A stretch of DNA of 64,000 nucleotides from the NCBI GenBank assembly GCA_947652115.1, contig OX393572.1:9436611-9500610 (forward strand), written 5' to 3'. The translations under genes were made by a program, and so were the position numbers. The notes under the pieces were generated by a model. It was not told the DNA's origin. It saw nothing but the letters and a program-made list of their open reading frames with translations, and did not search any database. Source of the stretch: Blastomussa wellsi (lineage: Eukaryota; Cnidaria; Anthozoa; Scleractinia; Plerogyridae). Within the stretch, counting starts at the first letter, position 1. Every line of letters starts with the position of its first letter. Shown piece after piece: positions 32,144 through 43,290 of this stretch.

Positions 32144-32560
32144 CTAAAAATGGAAGAACAGTTCAAATATCTGTTTGTGTCATGCGGACTGAAATCTGAA
32201 AAAGGTGGCCAAGTTCAAATTAAAAAAGAAGCTAAAAATATATTGGTGCCAATCGATGATGATGATGATCCTGGAAGCTTTTCTCAAGACTTAAAACATA
32301 TTTTGGGACATTTTGATGCTAAAAAAAACAGCTTCTGCTGTCAGGTCAAAAACACCGATTCAAGCTGATGTTTCAACTGGCTGGAAGTTATTGAAAGATT
32401 CATTGAAACCACACATGTTTCAAAGCAAACTGCTAAACAGGAAGTTGAAAGGATTAAAAATGAATATGCCCTTAACAGAGCACAAGGTGGGAAAAATTGT
32501 TCAACAAATGGCGCATCGACAGAGGATACTTATCGCCACCAGCATTTTTAAAAATATTTA
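32144..32560 (+). pseudogene. Further decayed Polinton-type coding sequence
   Basis: AT-rich, with frames reading FKYLFVSCGLKSEKGGQVQI, an acidic DDDDDPGSFSQDL run and, in another frame, KQEVERIKNEYALNRAQGGK. It lies on the same strand as, and directly after, the small gene at 31838. The composition resembles the Polinton region. No domain was recognised. Confidence 0.35.
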
Positions 32561-33264
32561 ATGTAATCTAATTATATGAAACGATATGATTATTCTTGGT
32601 TTTTTATACTTTGCAGACAAAAATATTTTTACGACATCACTATATTGAACAACATTTCAAAACAGGTAAACACCGAAGAACTAAAACTATATGGCAAAAC
32701 ACTTTGTTCAGCCATCCATTGGAGAAAAACAAATGAACATAGCTGATGCGTGACATCGTGACAAAAATAGAATTTATCAACAATTTTTCTAATGTAAAAG
32801 ACTTGGGGAAAGTGCCTGGCATTGTGATTTGTCTGAAGCATCAAGCAGAGTTTGAAAAAAGATATAGTTCAACATAATGGAGTGAATGTATTTCTTGAGC
32901 GTACAAAACAATTCGCTATTCAAACCATATTATACATTTGCATGGATATATAATACTGTATTGTATAACAATGGCCATTCCATGACTCATCTCAAAGGGA
33001 AAAATCCCTGTTCTTTCGATGAATGTAAATACTTCCTGTCACACAATGCATTTTAACACTCTCAGATGAAAATGATATTTTTAGCCTTGAGAATGCACTT
33101 TGGCATTTTTGTTATCGAAAACGCGAGAGAGCATTTTTGCTTGTTTACGGGCTTGTTGGTGAGCAAAAAAGGCCATTATGTGCTCAAACCACCATCTCCT
33201 ATACTACTCATACAAACTTCAAATTAAAAGCCTATCACTGCCACAGAATTCATTCAAAATATAC
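32561..33264. other. TRMT112 intron 3, 5' end
   Basis: This lies just downstream of the exon 3 donor (minus strand). No repeat or second gene was noticed. Confidence 0.5.
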
Positions 33265-33357
33265 CTCCAGCAGAATATGATGTGCTTTTCTTAGAAATTC
33301 TTCATCCTTTTCATAGTCTGGGATTAATTCTTCTGGCAGACCTTCAGATCGGCCAAC
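33265..33357 (-). CDS. TRMT112: TRMT112, exon 3
   Basis: The exon reads VGRSEGLPEELIPDYEKDEE then FLRKAHHILLE (31 residues). It matches TRMT112 exon 3, in which a P-x-x-x-x-x-Y-E-x-[ND]-E-x-F-L-[RK]-x-x-H-x-[LI]-L-L-E pattern precedes the exon junction. The acceptor is CCACAG before 33357 and the donor GAG|GTATAT at 33264. Phase 0 on both sides joins it directly to exons 2 and 4. Another AG upstream (CTTTTCAG at about 33391) would break the frame. In TRMT112 this helical part contributes to the partner-methyltransferase interface. It is flanked by introns of about 28 kb on each side. Confidence 0.9.
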
Positions 33358-33568
33358 CTGTGGTTATCAGAATAATGTCTCCAATCACAAGCTGAAAAGC
33401 ACTATTAATTATATTATATAAGTATATTGCATTTCCTGAGTTCCGATTGGTTTAGAGGCAATGGTATATGAGTTCATATACCATTGACCTACAAATATGG
33501 TAGGTGTACGTGTATAAGAATGCATTTTTCGCAATGTTTGTACAATATTTTTTGGGCGCTTTGAATAA

Positions 33569-33678
33569 AACAATTATTCCAATTATTGGATATGAGATGG
33601 TTATAGCCAACTCGGCACTACGTGCCTCGTTGGCTATCTGCCATCTCGTATCCAACGCGTACTTGTGGAATAATTGTT
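33569..33678. mobile_element. Foldback MITE, 110 bp
   Basis: The arms AACAATTATTCCAATTATTG and, reverse-complemented, AACAATTATTCCACAAGTAC lead into GATATGAGATGG and a core stem TAGCCAAC..GGCACTACGTGCC..GTTGGCTA. It lies about 210 bp upstream of exon 3 (in transcript sense), in intron 2. Confidence 0.75.
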
Positions 33679-33709
33679 AAATAAGGGTTAAATTTGAACT
33701 GCAATAGGG

Positions 33710-34243
33710 AGACAATCTCAGATATGTACATGAACATGTACATCACGTAAAGCCATGCGAAATGAGGACACATTGTGGCAGGTACATTAATGCTCCTTTT
33801 GAGCAAACTGGGAAACAGTTTTTGTCGACACAAAATGTTTCTGAAACAAAAAAAAATTCATTTTTTGTGTTCTCAGGCAAACAGGGAAACATTTGTGTCC
33901 GCAATAACATGTCCTCATTTGCCACGGCCTTTAGGATGGTCATCTACATAGGTGACAGTGCTCATGCAGGTCCCCCCCCAACCCCGCCTACTCCCAGCCT
34001 GTATTGACTTTGGGTATACCGGTAACTACTATTTGCTTGGCAAATATGCGCAGACAGAAATTTCAATTGAATGTTTTGCTTTAAGCTCAGTAACATGATA
34101 CTTTTTGATTTCTCAATAATATATTTAAGATGTGTTTCTTTTTCAAGACCGGAGATAACTGGTAGAACGTTAAATATCTGATGCAAGTATTGAAAGTAAA
34201 CAGCTTTGCTTTACCGAGTTTCCTGCACTGGTGGAAATGAAAC
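33710..34243. repeat. Dispersed repeat R3, copy without insertion
   Basis: It shares long stretches with 60957-62930, including GAGCAAACTGGGAAACA, GCCACGGCCTTTAGGATGGT, ACTCCCAGCCTGTA and TATTTGC-TTGGCAAATATG. The end resembles 62860-62925 (GGTAAACAGCTTT, AGTTTCC, GCAC). In this copy the position of the 910-bp insertion of the other copy is uninterrupted (about 34017-34030). It is non-coding. Confidence 0.7.
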
Positions 34244-34348
34244 ACCTCACACACTAATAAACAACTATTAGATGAGTTTTCTCGTGATATCCAGAATTAT
34301 CAAGGACAAGGTAAGTAGGGGGAAACAGAGACTGACTTTTTTGAATTA

Positions 34349-34475
34349 TTTAATCAAGGAAACATTAAAGTTTATACATAAGTGCCTTAGAGCTTTAGCG
34401 ATTTAGGCCATTAGCGAGTTAGAAGATGACAGACCAAACATCATCCCAATAGTGCAACCTGCACTGAATACTGGT
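34349..34475. repeat. Solo terminus of the AGTGCAGAGTGCACTATTG family
   Basis: It resembles the right arm of the element at 58500-59376: AACATTAAAGTTTA, GTGCCTTAGAGC, then CATCCCAATAGTGCAACCTG. No partner arm lies nearby. Confidence 0.55.
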
Positions 34476-34910
34476 AATCTGAGGTTCTCATAGAATTTCG
34501 ATGGAATACCGGTATCTCATTCTAGGTGGCTGAACACATTTTTGGAACATTTGAGTGCCAGTACTTCATCATGATGTCACAATTTAAATGCTAAGAGCTG
34601 ATGAGCCCATATTTGGCATACATAATTACACAATACCACTGAAGTCTATTTGTGAAGTTGTTTTTTGCCACCTGAAATGACTAAAGTAAACAGATGTTTC
34701 TGTGTCAAACAAGGCCAAGCTAGCCTGATTCTCAGACATCTGAGGTCAGTCGCTGAACCTCGATTTTTCGCTGCCTTGAAATCGTTTTACCTTTAGTTTA
34801 CTGGTAATTTGCTTCTGAACCAGTCTATTTCTTAGTTCATACTGTCTTGCTTTCTCCAGGAGGCACTCTAATACAAAAATAATTATAAATAAACAGGCCG
34901 TGGCATCGTC
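34476..34910. other. Intronic, nothing recognised
   Basis: No coding or repeat similarity was seen. Confidence 0.45.
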
Positions 34911-35240
34911 TTAAGGTGGCTCAAAACAGTTTCCAACACTATCCAAGACTTAGATTCTGATGAGTCATTATAACCACTCTTTATCAGTTGATGCTACAAT
35001 CATGGTATCAAAAAACTGCCAAATTATTGGTAAACACGTTATTATCATTTTCCTGACATAATAGGTTACCATAGAAACAATATGACCTGCTAAAAACACC
35101 CTTAATTTTAGCTTTAACTGCTAATAACTCAAAAACAAGCTCGGAAACCCCCATTTTTTATTATCGAATTTTGATAAGCATGATGCAACTTTTTGCAAAG
35201 TGTAAAACAATTATGTGGAGAGGGTTCAGAGCCACCTTAA
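34911..35240. mobile_element. MITE with TTAAGGTGGCTC termini, 330 bp
   Basis: It begins TTAAGGTGGCTCAAAACAG and ends GGTTCAGAGCCACCTTAA, giving 12-bp inverted termini that include TTAA. There is no coding capacity. TTAA at both ends fits piggyBac- or Kolobok-type target choice (inference). Confidence 0.8.
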
Positions 35241-35251
35241 ATTTTCGAAAG

Positions 35252-35339
35252 TTAAGGTGGCTCTGAACCCGCTCCACAGAATTTTTTTAAACTTTGCATC
35301 AAATTCGGAGGTGCTGGAAACTGTTTTGAGCCACCTTAA
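35252..35339. mobile_element. 88-bp internally deleted, inverted copy of the preceding MITE
   Basis: It starts TTAAGGTGGCTCTGAACCC (complement of the preceding element's right end) and ends GGAAACTGTTTTGAGCCACC plus TTAA (complement of its left end). It is therefore the same family in opposite orientation with the middle lost. It is separated from the full copy by only 11 bp. Confidence 0.8.
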
Positions 35340-35692
35340 ATCGAAACAAATTACAAGCTAATCAAGCGGCAACTTTGCGAAAATTCACGTCACATGAGAT
35401 TTTGGTTAGCTCAATACCAAGATGATATACTTGTTGAATTAGAAATTTGGTCTCTACAAGAATTAATAATTATGATCGAAAATGTCACAGACAACTCTTA
35501 CTTCGAAGTCGGTGGCATTTCCTCAGAAGATAATATTCACCATTCACACAAGCACGTTGTCAAACCTCACCATATATTAAGCTCCATATATTTTTGTAAT
35601 GTTAAGAAAATAGGCAAATAAATGATGAAATGATGATAAAACAAATCAACGCCGGTGGAATAGCCCACTTTGGAAAATACCAGAATACTCTT
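35340..35692. other. Intronic, nothing recognised
   Basis: A 75-codon frame at 35394-35621 has no family resemblance. Confidence 0.4.
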
Positions 35693-35787
35693 TGTTGTCC
35701 CCCCAAAATTTTACATAAGCATTGTTTCCAGTTTCTCGAGGGACTTGCAGTGGTCCCAAGAGAAAACAAAAACAATGCTTATGCAAA
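35693..35787. mobile_element. Foldback MITE around CCCAAGAGAAAC
   Basis: The arms TTTTACATAAGCATTGTTTC and, reverse-complemented, TTTGCATAAGCATTGTTTTT enclose CTCGAGGGACTTGCAGTGGT and CCCAAGAGAAAAC. The resulting hairpin makes the plus and minus translations mirror each other. It matches a foldback family I know as frequent in corals. Confidence 0.7.
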
Positions 35788-35919
35788 CCTGATGTTAACC
35801 TTAGTTTACCGGTAACCTTTTTCGTTGATTTGGCAACACGCTGCAAACAAAAGTGTTAAACTGTACGTCAGCTTCTCACGAGTAATATATTCCATATTGG
35901 ATGCTTCAGTGAATTTCGC

Positions 35920-35972
35920 GAGAAACAAGAGGCTTCTCGAGAGAAACAAGGCACGTCTCGCGAGAAACGAGA
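35920..35972. repeat. TCTCGCGAGAAAC-type cluster (short)
   Basis: Four related words occur within about 50 bp: TTCGCGAGAAAC, TCTCGAGAGAAAC, TCTCGCGAGAAAC and a GAAACGAGA end. A longer array of the same motif is at 56075-56212. Confidence 0.6.
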
Positions 35973-36849
35973 TAACATGTGGATCACACAAACTGCATTG
36001 CAGTCCTTGTGTAAGAATTATCTTTGTACTGATTCGTTTGGAAACAGGCATTGATCATAATGTATGAAGGGTGCAGAGTTTTAGATTGGCACATTCAAAG
36101 TTTTATGCTTGTCTTGACTTGCCAGCTCAGTAACATTTCATGTGTATTTTACGGCACACGTAACCCTAACCGACTACAGATGTGAATAATGCCAAGAGGT
36201 TAATTCAAGGAATGTATTTCATTATTTTACCAGGTGAAAGAAGAACAAGTGGACAAATTAAACTACAAAGCTAAGTAGCTATATCTGTTTCCTTGTCAAT
36301 CAGTTGGCCACAAAAGCTAATGTATATTCAAGTGAAAGGCAATCAGTTTACAAGACCTATACTACACATGGAAATTTTGTAAAATGTCTATATCAGTGAA
36401 GCATTAATAGCCATTAAACTTTTTAATTGTTTGAGCTAAGTATTTTGGCTTCTGTATGTTTGTCTAGTTAGCTACATGGTTAAAGAGCTGGCTGCTATTT
36501 AAATCTTGCCTTTGAAGGGGGGTATGGAAATTTTAAAGAACTATACAATATCAATAAATTTCTCTTTTCAGTCTAAAGCAAACAAACAAATAAACAACAT
36601 CAAATTTTGGTTTTATATAATTCATACATTATTCTTAGGAAAGAGGTTTTCAGTCAGATTTATTAGAAAAAACTTATTGCAAATGTTTGTTTGTTTGTGA
36701 GATATCAATACTTATGACATCTTTGTACAGAAATGTTGACCAGGGATCCATTGGTAAATCTGTTCTCAATCAATCATTTAAAGGACTGTTAATGGGATTT
36801 TTATGGTGTGCAGCAGGAATTGTTTACCCCTTGAAAGTAAGAGGATTTC
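35973..36849. other. Intronic, nothing recognised
   Basis: No coding or repeat similarity was seen. Confidence 0.45.
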
Positions 36850-37215
36850 AAATTTCATGGCCAATGAAAATGCTTTGAAAAGGTATAGATAAAAGTAGCA
36901 AAAAGATTTTCATGGGCCATTAAAAACTCCCCGTTAATGGTGTTTTCAGGGACCCCATTGGTTGCTTGGTAGCAGGGGCCATGAATTTTGCACCCAATTA
37001 AATTCCCATGAAATAAACACCATGAAAATCGGGTGACGAATTTCATGGATGTTTTTTAAACCCAATGAAAATGCCATTAAACTACATTTCATGATCCATT
37101 AAAATTTGATGGCTTTTTCATGGTTTGTCCATCTTCTATAAATCAGAATAGGAATTTCATGAGCCATGAAATAGAGGATTTTAAGAGGATTTCCATGGCA
37201 TTAAATTTTTTACTG
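36850..37215. repeat. Region enriched in TTTCATGG / CCATGAAA / CCATTAAA words
   Basis: At least ten words of the type TTTCATGG, CATGGCC, CCATGAAAT or GCCATTAAA occur on both strands in about 360 bp, with no fixed period. This may be a decayed palindromic array or simple-sequence expansion. It is non-coding. Confidence 0.5.
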
Positions 37216-37722
37216 GTATTCAGAAATGAAAAACCCCTGAATTTACCCTGCTAAAAACATATTTAAAACTTGTTTTGGTTTCATAGTGCAACTATTTGAT
37301 TTTAGATTACTCCCCATTATACAAAATAAAGCAAGCATTTAATTAAAAAAAGCAAAACTGGTTGAAAGCAAATTTAAAAAGATTTCATAGAGACAAATAA
37401 TTTTCATGAACTGCAAGAGACATATGACTGTCAACTCCTTTTGTACATGAACAAGAAACAGATTTATCCAAAGGAATTCACTCTTCATACTTCATTTGAA
37501 CCCTTTATTCACAAGCAAGCATGTTATTTGTAACCGTGTTCGTTTTAGAGTTTGCCTTTAATCTTTCACAAGACACCATGTTAAGATTCTCTGTCCCTTC
37601 CGGAGCTCTCTACACATTGATTGACAGGGATCCTGAGTGTACAGCAAACAATACAGAGCAGATTTCTTCATCAATTTTAAATTCTCCTCTACATTGAACC
37701 AGACTTCTGTAGTTATGATCAA

Positions 37723-37888
37723 TAGGCCATTTCCGAGTTCTCTTTTGCCTCAGTGCGAAACCATTCATATGAAAATGTGCTTTACCTGCATTTTCATTCT
37801 CATGCAAAATGAGCTCCTTTCCATATGAATAGTTTCCCACTTAGACTCGTTTTCAAACAGAGGGAAAAGGGAACTCGGAAATGGCCTA
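37723..37888. mobile_element. MITE with TAGGCCATTTCCGAGTTC termini, 166 bp
   Basis: It begins TAGGCCATTTCCGAGTTCTC and ends GGGAACTCGGAAATGGCCTA (about 26 bp of imperfect TIR). The interior contains further self-complementary sequence (CATTCATATGAAAATG, CCTTTCCATATGAATAG). The target duplication is unclear. Confidence 0.75.
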
Positions 37889-39099
37889 TTCAAAACAAGT
37901 GAAATACACTGCACAAAATCACAAACTACTCTTCATGTATGTAATGGGAACATCAAGCATGAATTATGTTGAGTATTAATTTTTTACGATGTTAGCCAAT
38001 CAGGTTTGATTCTAACAATGCCTACTGTCTAAGCAACCAGTGAGAGCACGGTCACCAGATTCTGGAGAAACAGCAGGATACTGAAACACTTTTCCGCTTT
38101 AGGCAATAGTAGACAGGCTGGAGGCCCCTGGCATTAAAGAATGAGATTTTGTCACAGTTTGAATTTTTAAAAAATTAAAAAGATTTGTATGGAAAAAGTT
38201 GTTAGAGGGCAAGACCAAATTGTGGCACAGAAGATGAATAGTAAAATAATGCTCGCGATCAAGGGTAAGAGCAAGGGCATTTATTGAATGATTTTCTGTC
38301 CTTCGATAATTTTAAATCAGTTTGACATTCACACTACATTTTTTGGACTATGCATGCGTTATTGCTGCAATTCCTAAACACTGGAAAACTGCAATCCTCA
38401 ACACCCCCTTAGCCTATCCAATTACACCTCAATAAATTATATAGAATTAGCCAAGCCTAAAAGCAGAGCTCCATGTTTCTGATGGTTCTTAAGGGGAAGA
38501 ATCCTAACTACAAAACGGTTGCTATAGATGAATTAACTTCTAATCATCATATCTTGGGTTCCCTTTCAATTCTAGGATTAGATATTTCCATGCTTGTTCT
38601 ATTGGAGGCTGCTTTCACTTTTGGCAGTTTTGACCATATTTGGAAACTCACGTGACCATTACACATAAATGCTTAAAAACGGAGCAATTCTATATAACGA
38701 GGCTGAGTGGCTCAGCCTTTCAATCACAATTCCCAACGAGACAATTTTATTGGTTGAGAACTGAACTCAACTGGTTTTCTTTGGTGTGGCATGATCTGAA
38801 TTTGTCTCTTCTTATAATTAAAAAAAAAAGAATTAAATATTATCTAGAACCTTGTGAATAAAATTGCTCCTTTGTCGTTTGGGTGCTAACAATAGAAATA
38901 CACGGAAATAGAGGAAGATACATGTAACTGTCGTGCATTATTCTGCGAAATTACAGAATTTCCTTGCGGCAAACGGCTTGACAATAACAAACAACATGCC
39001 AAGTTTCAGCAAGCTTGAACAGGCGTGCTTTCCTGGTTCGCCCACATTTCGACAGTCATAGTCATAGTCATAGTCATTCGACAGTCAACCATTCCGGAT
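37889..39099. other. Intronic, nothing recognised
   Basis: Frames at 38473-38861 lack family resemblance. A short tandem of GTCATA units lies at about 39055-39080. Confidence 0.45.
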
Positions 39100-39370
39100 T
39101 GTAAACTTTCCTCATATGGACAGCAACATCCCAGCCAATCCGGCCTATGGTGTTTACATATCTCAATTGGTGCGATATGCTAGAATTTGCTCATCCAAAT
39201 TGGACTTTATAGACAGGCTTCGTAGTCTTTCTTCACGTCTTCATCACCAAGGCTTCAACACTACTGCGCTTCTCAAATCGTTTAATAAATTCTTCAAGCG
39301 ACACGGTGAAATCATTCGCGTTAAATATGACATTACACTTCGGGAATTGAGATCAGCGGTTTGTGATTGA
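39100..39370 (+). mobile_element. C-terminal fragment of a reverse-transcriptase element
   Basis: The frame SNIPANPAYGVYISQLVRYA, then RICSSKLDFIDRLRSLSSRL and LLKSFNKFFKRHGEIIRV, ends at a stop at 39368-39370. The motif P-x-x-P-[AS]-[YF]-G-V-[YF]-[IV]-S-Q-L-[VI]-R-[YF]-[AG]-R is the conserved segment downstream of the RT in a retroelement family widespread in invertebrates. Its clade name I cannot state with confidence. Everything upstream is missing. Confidence 0.7.
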
Positions 39371-40147
39371 GAACCAACAACGTATCCTTTGCTTGTTTGT
39401 AATTGTTACGTCGTCTTTGTAACTCTAATTCATTTATACGCGCTGCTTCTGGGTCCTTCATTTGGATTTGAAGGCGGGCGCGCATATTTTCATATGTGGT
39501 GCGCGTGTTTGGTTTTTTTAGTTGGCGTGTGTGCTTAGTTCGCAATTTAATGGTTTAATTTATTTTTCATTGTTTTCCTTATTACTTTTTCTTGTCAGTA
39601 ACTGTGCTCACATCGTGGGTGGCTCCACCTGAAATGTTCTGCAATTGGTATAAGATTTAAAGGCACCAAAACCAATTGTGGAATTACAAGCATTTTAGGC
39701 ATCCTACTGATGAATGGTTATGGCAGTTAGATATTTATTACAGGAGCCAACATTGAGATTGTGGTCTGTCGCCTTTGAATTGAAGTCATACCTAAACATC
39801 GTTATTCGTCTTTTGTTTGGATTCTTAGCCCATGAAGCCAAATACTTAAATAATTGATGTGTTCAGCACTGTCTGTTTGAGCTTTCATGTCGTGTTTGTG
39901 CGTGGTCTTGAATTTTTATGATTTGTGTATAAATTTCTGTTTAAAATTGTTTAACTTGCATGGGAATAGATTATTAGTGGTATATATTGTATTCGAGGTC
40001 ATTAATTCCACATAAAAAAACAGGGCTCACAATTAAAAAGAAAAATTTGCGGAGCTTCCGTTTCCGTTACTCCGGCATGGCTGTTTAAAATTAAAGCCAA
40101 TAAAATGCTAGGCTCGCTCTGTGTTTAAAACTCAGTGAGCTTACATC
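39371..40147. other. Probable 3' part of the retroelement, then intronic DNA
   Basis: No coding similarity was seen. The 3' end of the element could not be located. Confidence 0.35.
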
Positions 40148-40364
40148 TTTTTTGGATGAAACCAAAGCGAATGGATCAATTGCATTCAGAAGCAAAATCT
40201 GTAGTATGGATTTGCGTAGATTCCATTGGATAAAAAGCCATGACATCATAATTTTTTTGTGATGTCATAACGTTTACAGAATTGCAAATTTCAATAAAAT
40301 CAATACTGCAGATTTTGCATCTGAATGCAATTTATCCATTCGCTTTGGTTTCATCCAAAAAATA
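40148..40364. mobile_element. Foldback MITE with about 57-bp arms
   Basis: The left arm TTTTTTGGATGAAACCAAAG continues GCGAATGGATCAATTGCATT. The right arm is its complement (AATGCAATTTATCCATTCGC, then CTTTGGTTTCATCC), nearly perfect over about 57 bp. The loop includes ATGACATCATAATTTTTTTG. Confidence 0.85.
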
Positions 40365-41232
40365 GTCTTGTGGTAGGGGGGGATGAGAGTGGGAAAGAAC
40401 TTGTGTGGAGCACACTGCCTAAAACACCGGTTATCTATGTTACTTTTTGTATATCCCAAGGTATATATAAGTTTCAGAAGTCATCATACCATAATTGTAG
40501 TGAATTTTGCACATTAATTTTTTTAATTAATGAAAAAGTTAATGAATGAAATTACTTACAGTTTCTGAAGGATGATGGTGAGCTTCTTAAAGCTGAACAC
40601 CCACATTTAGAGCATTCAGTGTCCATTTTGGTGAATATTTGAAAATTTGTAAAATGCATCTAGCTCCACAAAACAATAAATGAACGTCTTCAGAAGCTGG
40701 CAATTCAAGAATCCCACCATCTTGAAAATTTAATGTCAACATACAGGTCATGAAAACAAAAGCACCGGAAGGCAAGGTCCCGTGTCAGTTCTACGTCGAG
40801 GTAAGAAAAAGCGTGGAAATGATTACCAGATGGAATCAGTTGAAAACACGCAGAGTGCTAATCTTTTTAAAGGAGAAAAACTGTCCACTGAAACATCATA
40901 TGAACGGCATATAATTTCTTCTCAGGCTGCATTCATTTTACTCTCCAAAGACAACAAGATGTCTCAACCACAACCAATCAAGACGAGGATTGAACTGTAA
41001 AGTATAGACTGTTTTGCTCTAACAAGAGTTAAAAAATCCAAAACTTCTTGAACATCCTTGAAATCGTCCTTGAATGAAACATGTATTTCTTTCTGGTTAT
41101 GCTTGACTGACGTTTTGACACATGATGCTCCAATTTGCATACAAAATGAGATATAAAAGTGTTTCTGGTTCCGGTTCCATTTCTTTTTTATTTCGGCAAA
41201 TAAATTGGTTTAGTTCAAAATGGATGTAACAA
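40365..41232. other. Intronic, nothing recognised
   Basis: No coding or repeat similarity was seen. Confidence 0.45.
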
Positions 41233-41379
41233 AGTGGCAATTGAACTTCGTGTCGTGCAATTTTGGTCTGAAATCATACTTGTGATTTCAAATCGAACAC
41301 GCGCTGCTCGCTCGTTTGATTTTGAAATCACGCGTATGATTTCAGACCAAATTGCACTCCACTTAGTTCAATTACCACT
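41233..41379. mobile_element. Foldback MITE, 147 bp, about 63-bp arms
   Basis: The left arm AGTGGCAATTGAACTTCGTG and TTGGTCTGAAATCATACTTG pairs with the right arm CGTATGATTTCAGACCAAAT and AGTTCAATTACCACT. The loop contains CGCGCTGCTCGCTCG. Confidence 0.85.
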
Positions 41380-41619
41380 ATTAATCAAGTTCTTTTCTAT
41401 TGTTGAAACAGAAGATATTATGGCAAATGGCAGCAACAGAATAAGAACATGCTCTTTCATGACTATTCGATGATTAAATTTAATTCTTGTTTCTCATTTG
41501 AATGAAAATTAAATTTCCTTTTTGAATGAAAAACGAAAGCTTTTCTTTTTTTAATTTTTAATCAGATATCTTTAACTTTCTTCCATTTATCTCCAGCATT
41601 GAATTCCATAGGTTTTCCG

Positions 41620-41890
41620 TAAGAAAACAAACTATCATGTACTGTATCATGTTACATATCTTTACGAGGAAAACAAATGTACAGTATCAGATTACAAAAT
41701 CCTACTCTTTGCTAAAAAGCTAAAGTATCAAACTTTGGCGCAAAGTTACAAACGTTTACTGCTTTAAGGTCTTATTGTAATTAAAATAAACGATTAACAT
41801 CAAACACCACGGTTAAAATTAAAATCTGGCTTGACTAAAACTGAGAAACCATTTTTATATTGCCTGGATCGACGTCACTGTCAGATGACC
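41620..41890. repeat. Dispersed repeat R2, copy 1
   Basis: The block TCTTATTGTAATTAAAATAA, then CCACGGTTAAAATTAAAA and CTTGACTAAAACTGAGA, matches the reverse complement of 62400-62640. The copies lie on either side of TRMT112 exon 2. Confidence 0.65.
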
Positions 41891-42529
41891 GCGTGCATGA
41901 CGTTTCAATCCGAGATATTCCTAAATTACGCACGTAATTTAGTTGTTTCTTTGATTTTGTACTATCCGCCATTTTGGTTATTGGAGGGAAGAAGCTGGAG
42001 TGATCAGTCTGTGTGTTACAAAGCAATAAAGAGTGCTGCACTGTTCACAACCTGCCTTGAGGACGTGAGCGCTTGTTTCAGCCGGACCAGCTTGCTAACT
42101 CATATAGCTGAGCTCAAATCAATCGCATAGAGCATTTGAAGTTGAATTTAGTTATTGATAAGTTTCACTGTTGTAGCGACTTCGCAATTTGAAGGGTAAG
42201 AAATAAATACTTTGAAGGTAAGAAATAAAGCTTCATCTAATCAAGTTTAAAGCTTACATAATGATTTTGTTGATGGAGTATAGAGCCTTGTGGTCTTGCA
42301 CAATGTTTTCCTCAAAGCCAAAGAATTATTGCATTGTGTAAAAGGAAATTTTTGGTCGACTGTCTTCACTCTGCACTATCTGAGATTGTCTCACTAGTTG
42401 TTGCTGTTAAATCATAGTTCTCTTTCGTCCGGTAAAGTTTGAAATTTAGGCATTACTACCAACAATTTAAGGTCAATTTTTCAAGAGTGGAGGTTCCCTT
42501 TAAACACCGTGAAAATGGCTTCCAAAGAG
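41891..42529. other. Intronic; small tandem of TTTGAAGGTAAGAAATAAA
   Basis: Two adjacent 21-bp units at about 42190-42232. A 99-codon frame at 41831-42130 overlaps repeat R2 and is considered spurious. Confidence 0.45.
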
Positions 42530-43290
42530 ACCTTTGTTCATCAAAACGCCAGTTCTGGTAAATAACTCTTGGACCATTCGTAATTAAACATGCAAAATCT
42601 TCCACTGGGGTTTTTGGTGCAAATTTTGTAAAAGCCAGGGAATAAACATGTCAGCTGATCTTTTTATTTGATCAGTTTACTATTTTTTGGGAAAAGATAT
42701 TTGCGTGTTAAAACATGAAGCTGTGTGTTGAAAATAATTCATGCGTGGAAAAACAAGAAAAGATATATCTCCTCATCTCATCTGAAGGTATGTTACTTAC
42801 AAGAATAAATATTTATGTTATAATAATATACATGAAAAAAATTAGTTGATTGTGATTGGCTGAAAGCAGTGCAGTTAAAGTGTAACACCAGTGCAAAAAG
42901 TGTAACACCAGTGCAAATTACACATCGAAGTTCTGGATTACGGTTGCAAATGTTTTAAATGAACCCACTTTTAGTTTGTACAACTAGCATTATCAGCTGA
43001 TCTTTAATTTGCACTTGCGAGTTTTTCGAAAAACTCACTCGTGCAAATTAATCCCAAATTGAACTCGAAACCGTATGATTACATATACTAAATTAGTTTT
43101 ATTATTGAAAGTAAAGCAGCTACCATCTATGTCGCAGTGTTGGCAGAAAAAAACAAAGTAACATGTTACAACATTTGCAAGGAAAGCAAAAGTATCGCGT
43201 TAGAAACAAAGAAAAGTATATTGTGTTACCGCCATAAAGAAAAGGCCAATTATCATGTTTGGTGTTTCAAAGTTTATTAAGGTGTCATCA
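42530..43290 (-). repeat. Dispersed repeat R1, inverted copy 2
   Basis: The segments 42545-42790 and 43140-43290 match the inverted R1 copy at 29040-29400 (CCAGTTCTGGTAAATA, AAACATGCAAAATCTTCCAC, AAGTATCGCGTTAGAAA). The intervening 350 bp contain a 20-bp tandem (AGTGTAACACCAGTGCAAA twice at about 42878-42917), absent from the other copies, so this copy carries an insertion. Confidence 0.6.

Noticed and set aside
33358..33391. Alternative exon 3 start at the CTTTTCAG acceptor
   Set aside because: It would add 34 bases, shift the TRMT112 frame and introduce a stop after a few codons.
35630..35846. Overlapping sense/antisense proteins with similar sequence
   Set aside because: Mirror similarity is explained by the palindromic MITE at 35693-35787.
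41831..42130. 99-codon plus-strand frame
   Set aside because: It overlaps dispersed repeat R2 and shows no domain.
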